Shown here in pieces: positions 63,959 to 64,000 of a DNA stretch of 64,000 nucleotides (positions within the stretch are counted from its first letter, which is position 1; each line of letters starts with the position of its first letter). Made by a program: the position numbers and the translations under genes. Below the pieces are notes generated by a model that was not told where the DNA came from, searched no databases, and saw nothing but the letters and a program-made list of their open reading frames with translations. This stretch comes from Coix lacryma-jobi var. lacryma-jobi (Eukaryota; Streptophyta; Magnoliopsida; Poales; Poaceae): positions 23,678,842 to 23,742,841 of the forward strand of contig CM019822.1 in NCBI GenBank assembly GCA_009763385.1, written 5' to 3'.

Positions 63959-64000
63959 TTGCGTCGCTTAGCTCGGGAGCAGAGACTGGCGCGAAGCTCG

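Larger units (their letters stand above)
45734..64000 (-). mobile_element. Second Tat-like Gypsy element (Tat2), incomplete at window end
   Basis: The 3' LTR is at 45734-47178. It is followed by the complement of a polypurine tract and, on the plus strand, a PF04195-type accessory gene (62800-63958). The arrangement matches Tat1: minus-strand element with a plus-strand gene beside the 3' LTR. Gag-pol and the 5' LTR must lie past 64000. It has been split by element B (47761-61953, duplication CTTGT). The target duplication of Tat2 itself cannot be checked; the five bases before it are AAAAT. Confidence 0.75.

Overview
The window is nuclear DNA from a grass, most likely a panicoid. It holds one recognisable host gene in a dense, repeatedly nested set of transposable elements. 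The case for a grass rests on chromoviral Gypsy elements with 3-5 kb LTRs, two Tat-lineage Gypsy elements carrying a plus-strand (antisense) gene, a SIRE/Maximus-like Copia solo LTR, a Stowaway MITE, CACTA and hAT remnants, and a GC-rich host coding exon. No species can be named from the sequence alone.

Layout. 1-1237: low-copy DNA. 1243-29990: a minus-strand Tat-lineage Gypsy element ('Tat1', target-site duplication (TSD) TAAAC). Its plus-strand accessory gene is cut by a Copia solo LTR (2799-18770, TSD CCAGC), which is itself cut by a plus-strand Tekay/Del-type chromovirus (4439-18307, TSD TTGGC, LTRs of about 4.1 kb, intact 1487-codon gag-pol). 29996-31140: T-rich intergenic DNA. 31459-32400: the host gene, an IBH1-like atypical HLH regulator. 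34968-36602: a decayed LINE. 37299-41527: a hAT remnant holding a solo LTR (37710-41010, TSD CCTAG). 43073-44738: MITEs. 45339 onward: one end of a CACTA element, cut at 45734 by a second minus-strand Tat-like element ('Tat2') that runs off the window. Tat2 is cut by a non-autonomous LTR element ('B', 47761-61953, TSD CTTGT), whose 5' LTR is cut by another solo LTR (52066-55626, TSD TCATG).

Most notable observation. Two unrelated retrotransposons each encode an accessory protein whose N-terminus copies the histone H3 tail. In the chromovirus a separate 202-codon gene upstream of gag begins MALIKLTARKSTGPKG, matching H3 residues 1-21 with Lys at the K4, K9 and K14 positions. It continues into a coiled coil and a strongly acidic tail, and the same element's integrase ends in a chromodomain-like region. 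In Tat1 the antisense accessory gene begins MARSKQTAR, matching H3 1-8 with one conservative change but without K9. I infer histone mimicry used for chromatin targeting or escape from silencing; this is untested.

Most elements here are dead or impaired. Tat1 has nonsense codons, frameshifts and an integrase Glu-to-Lys change. The chromovirus polyprotein is open but its protease site reads Asp-Phe-Gly. Element B has no coding capacity. All coordinates and differences were read by eye, and no database search was run.
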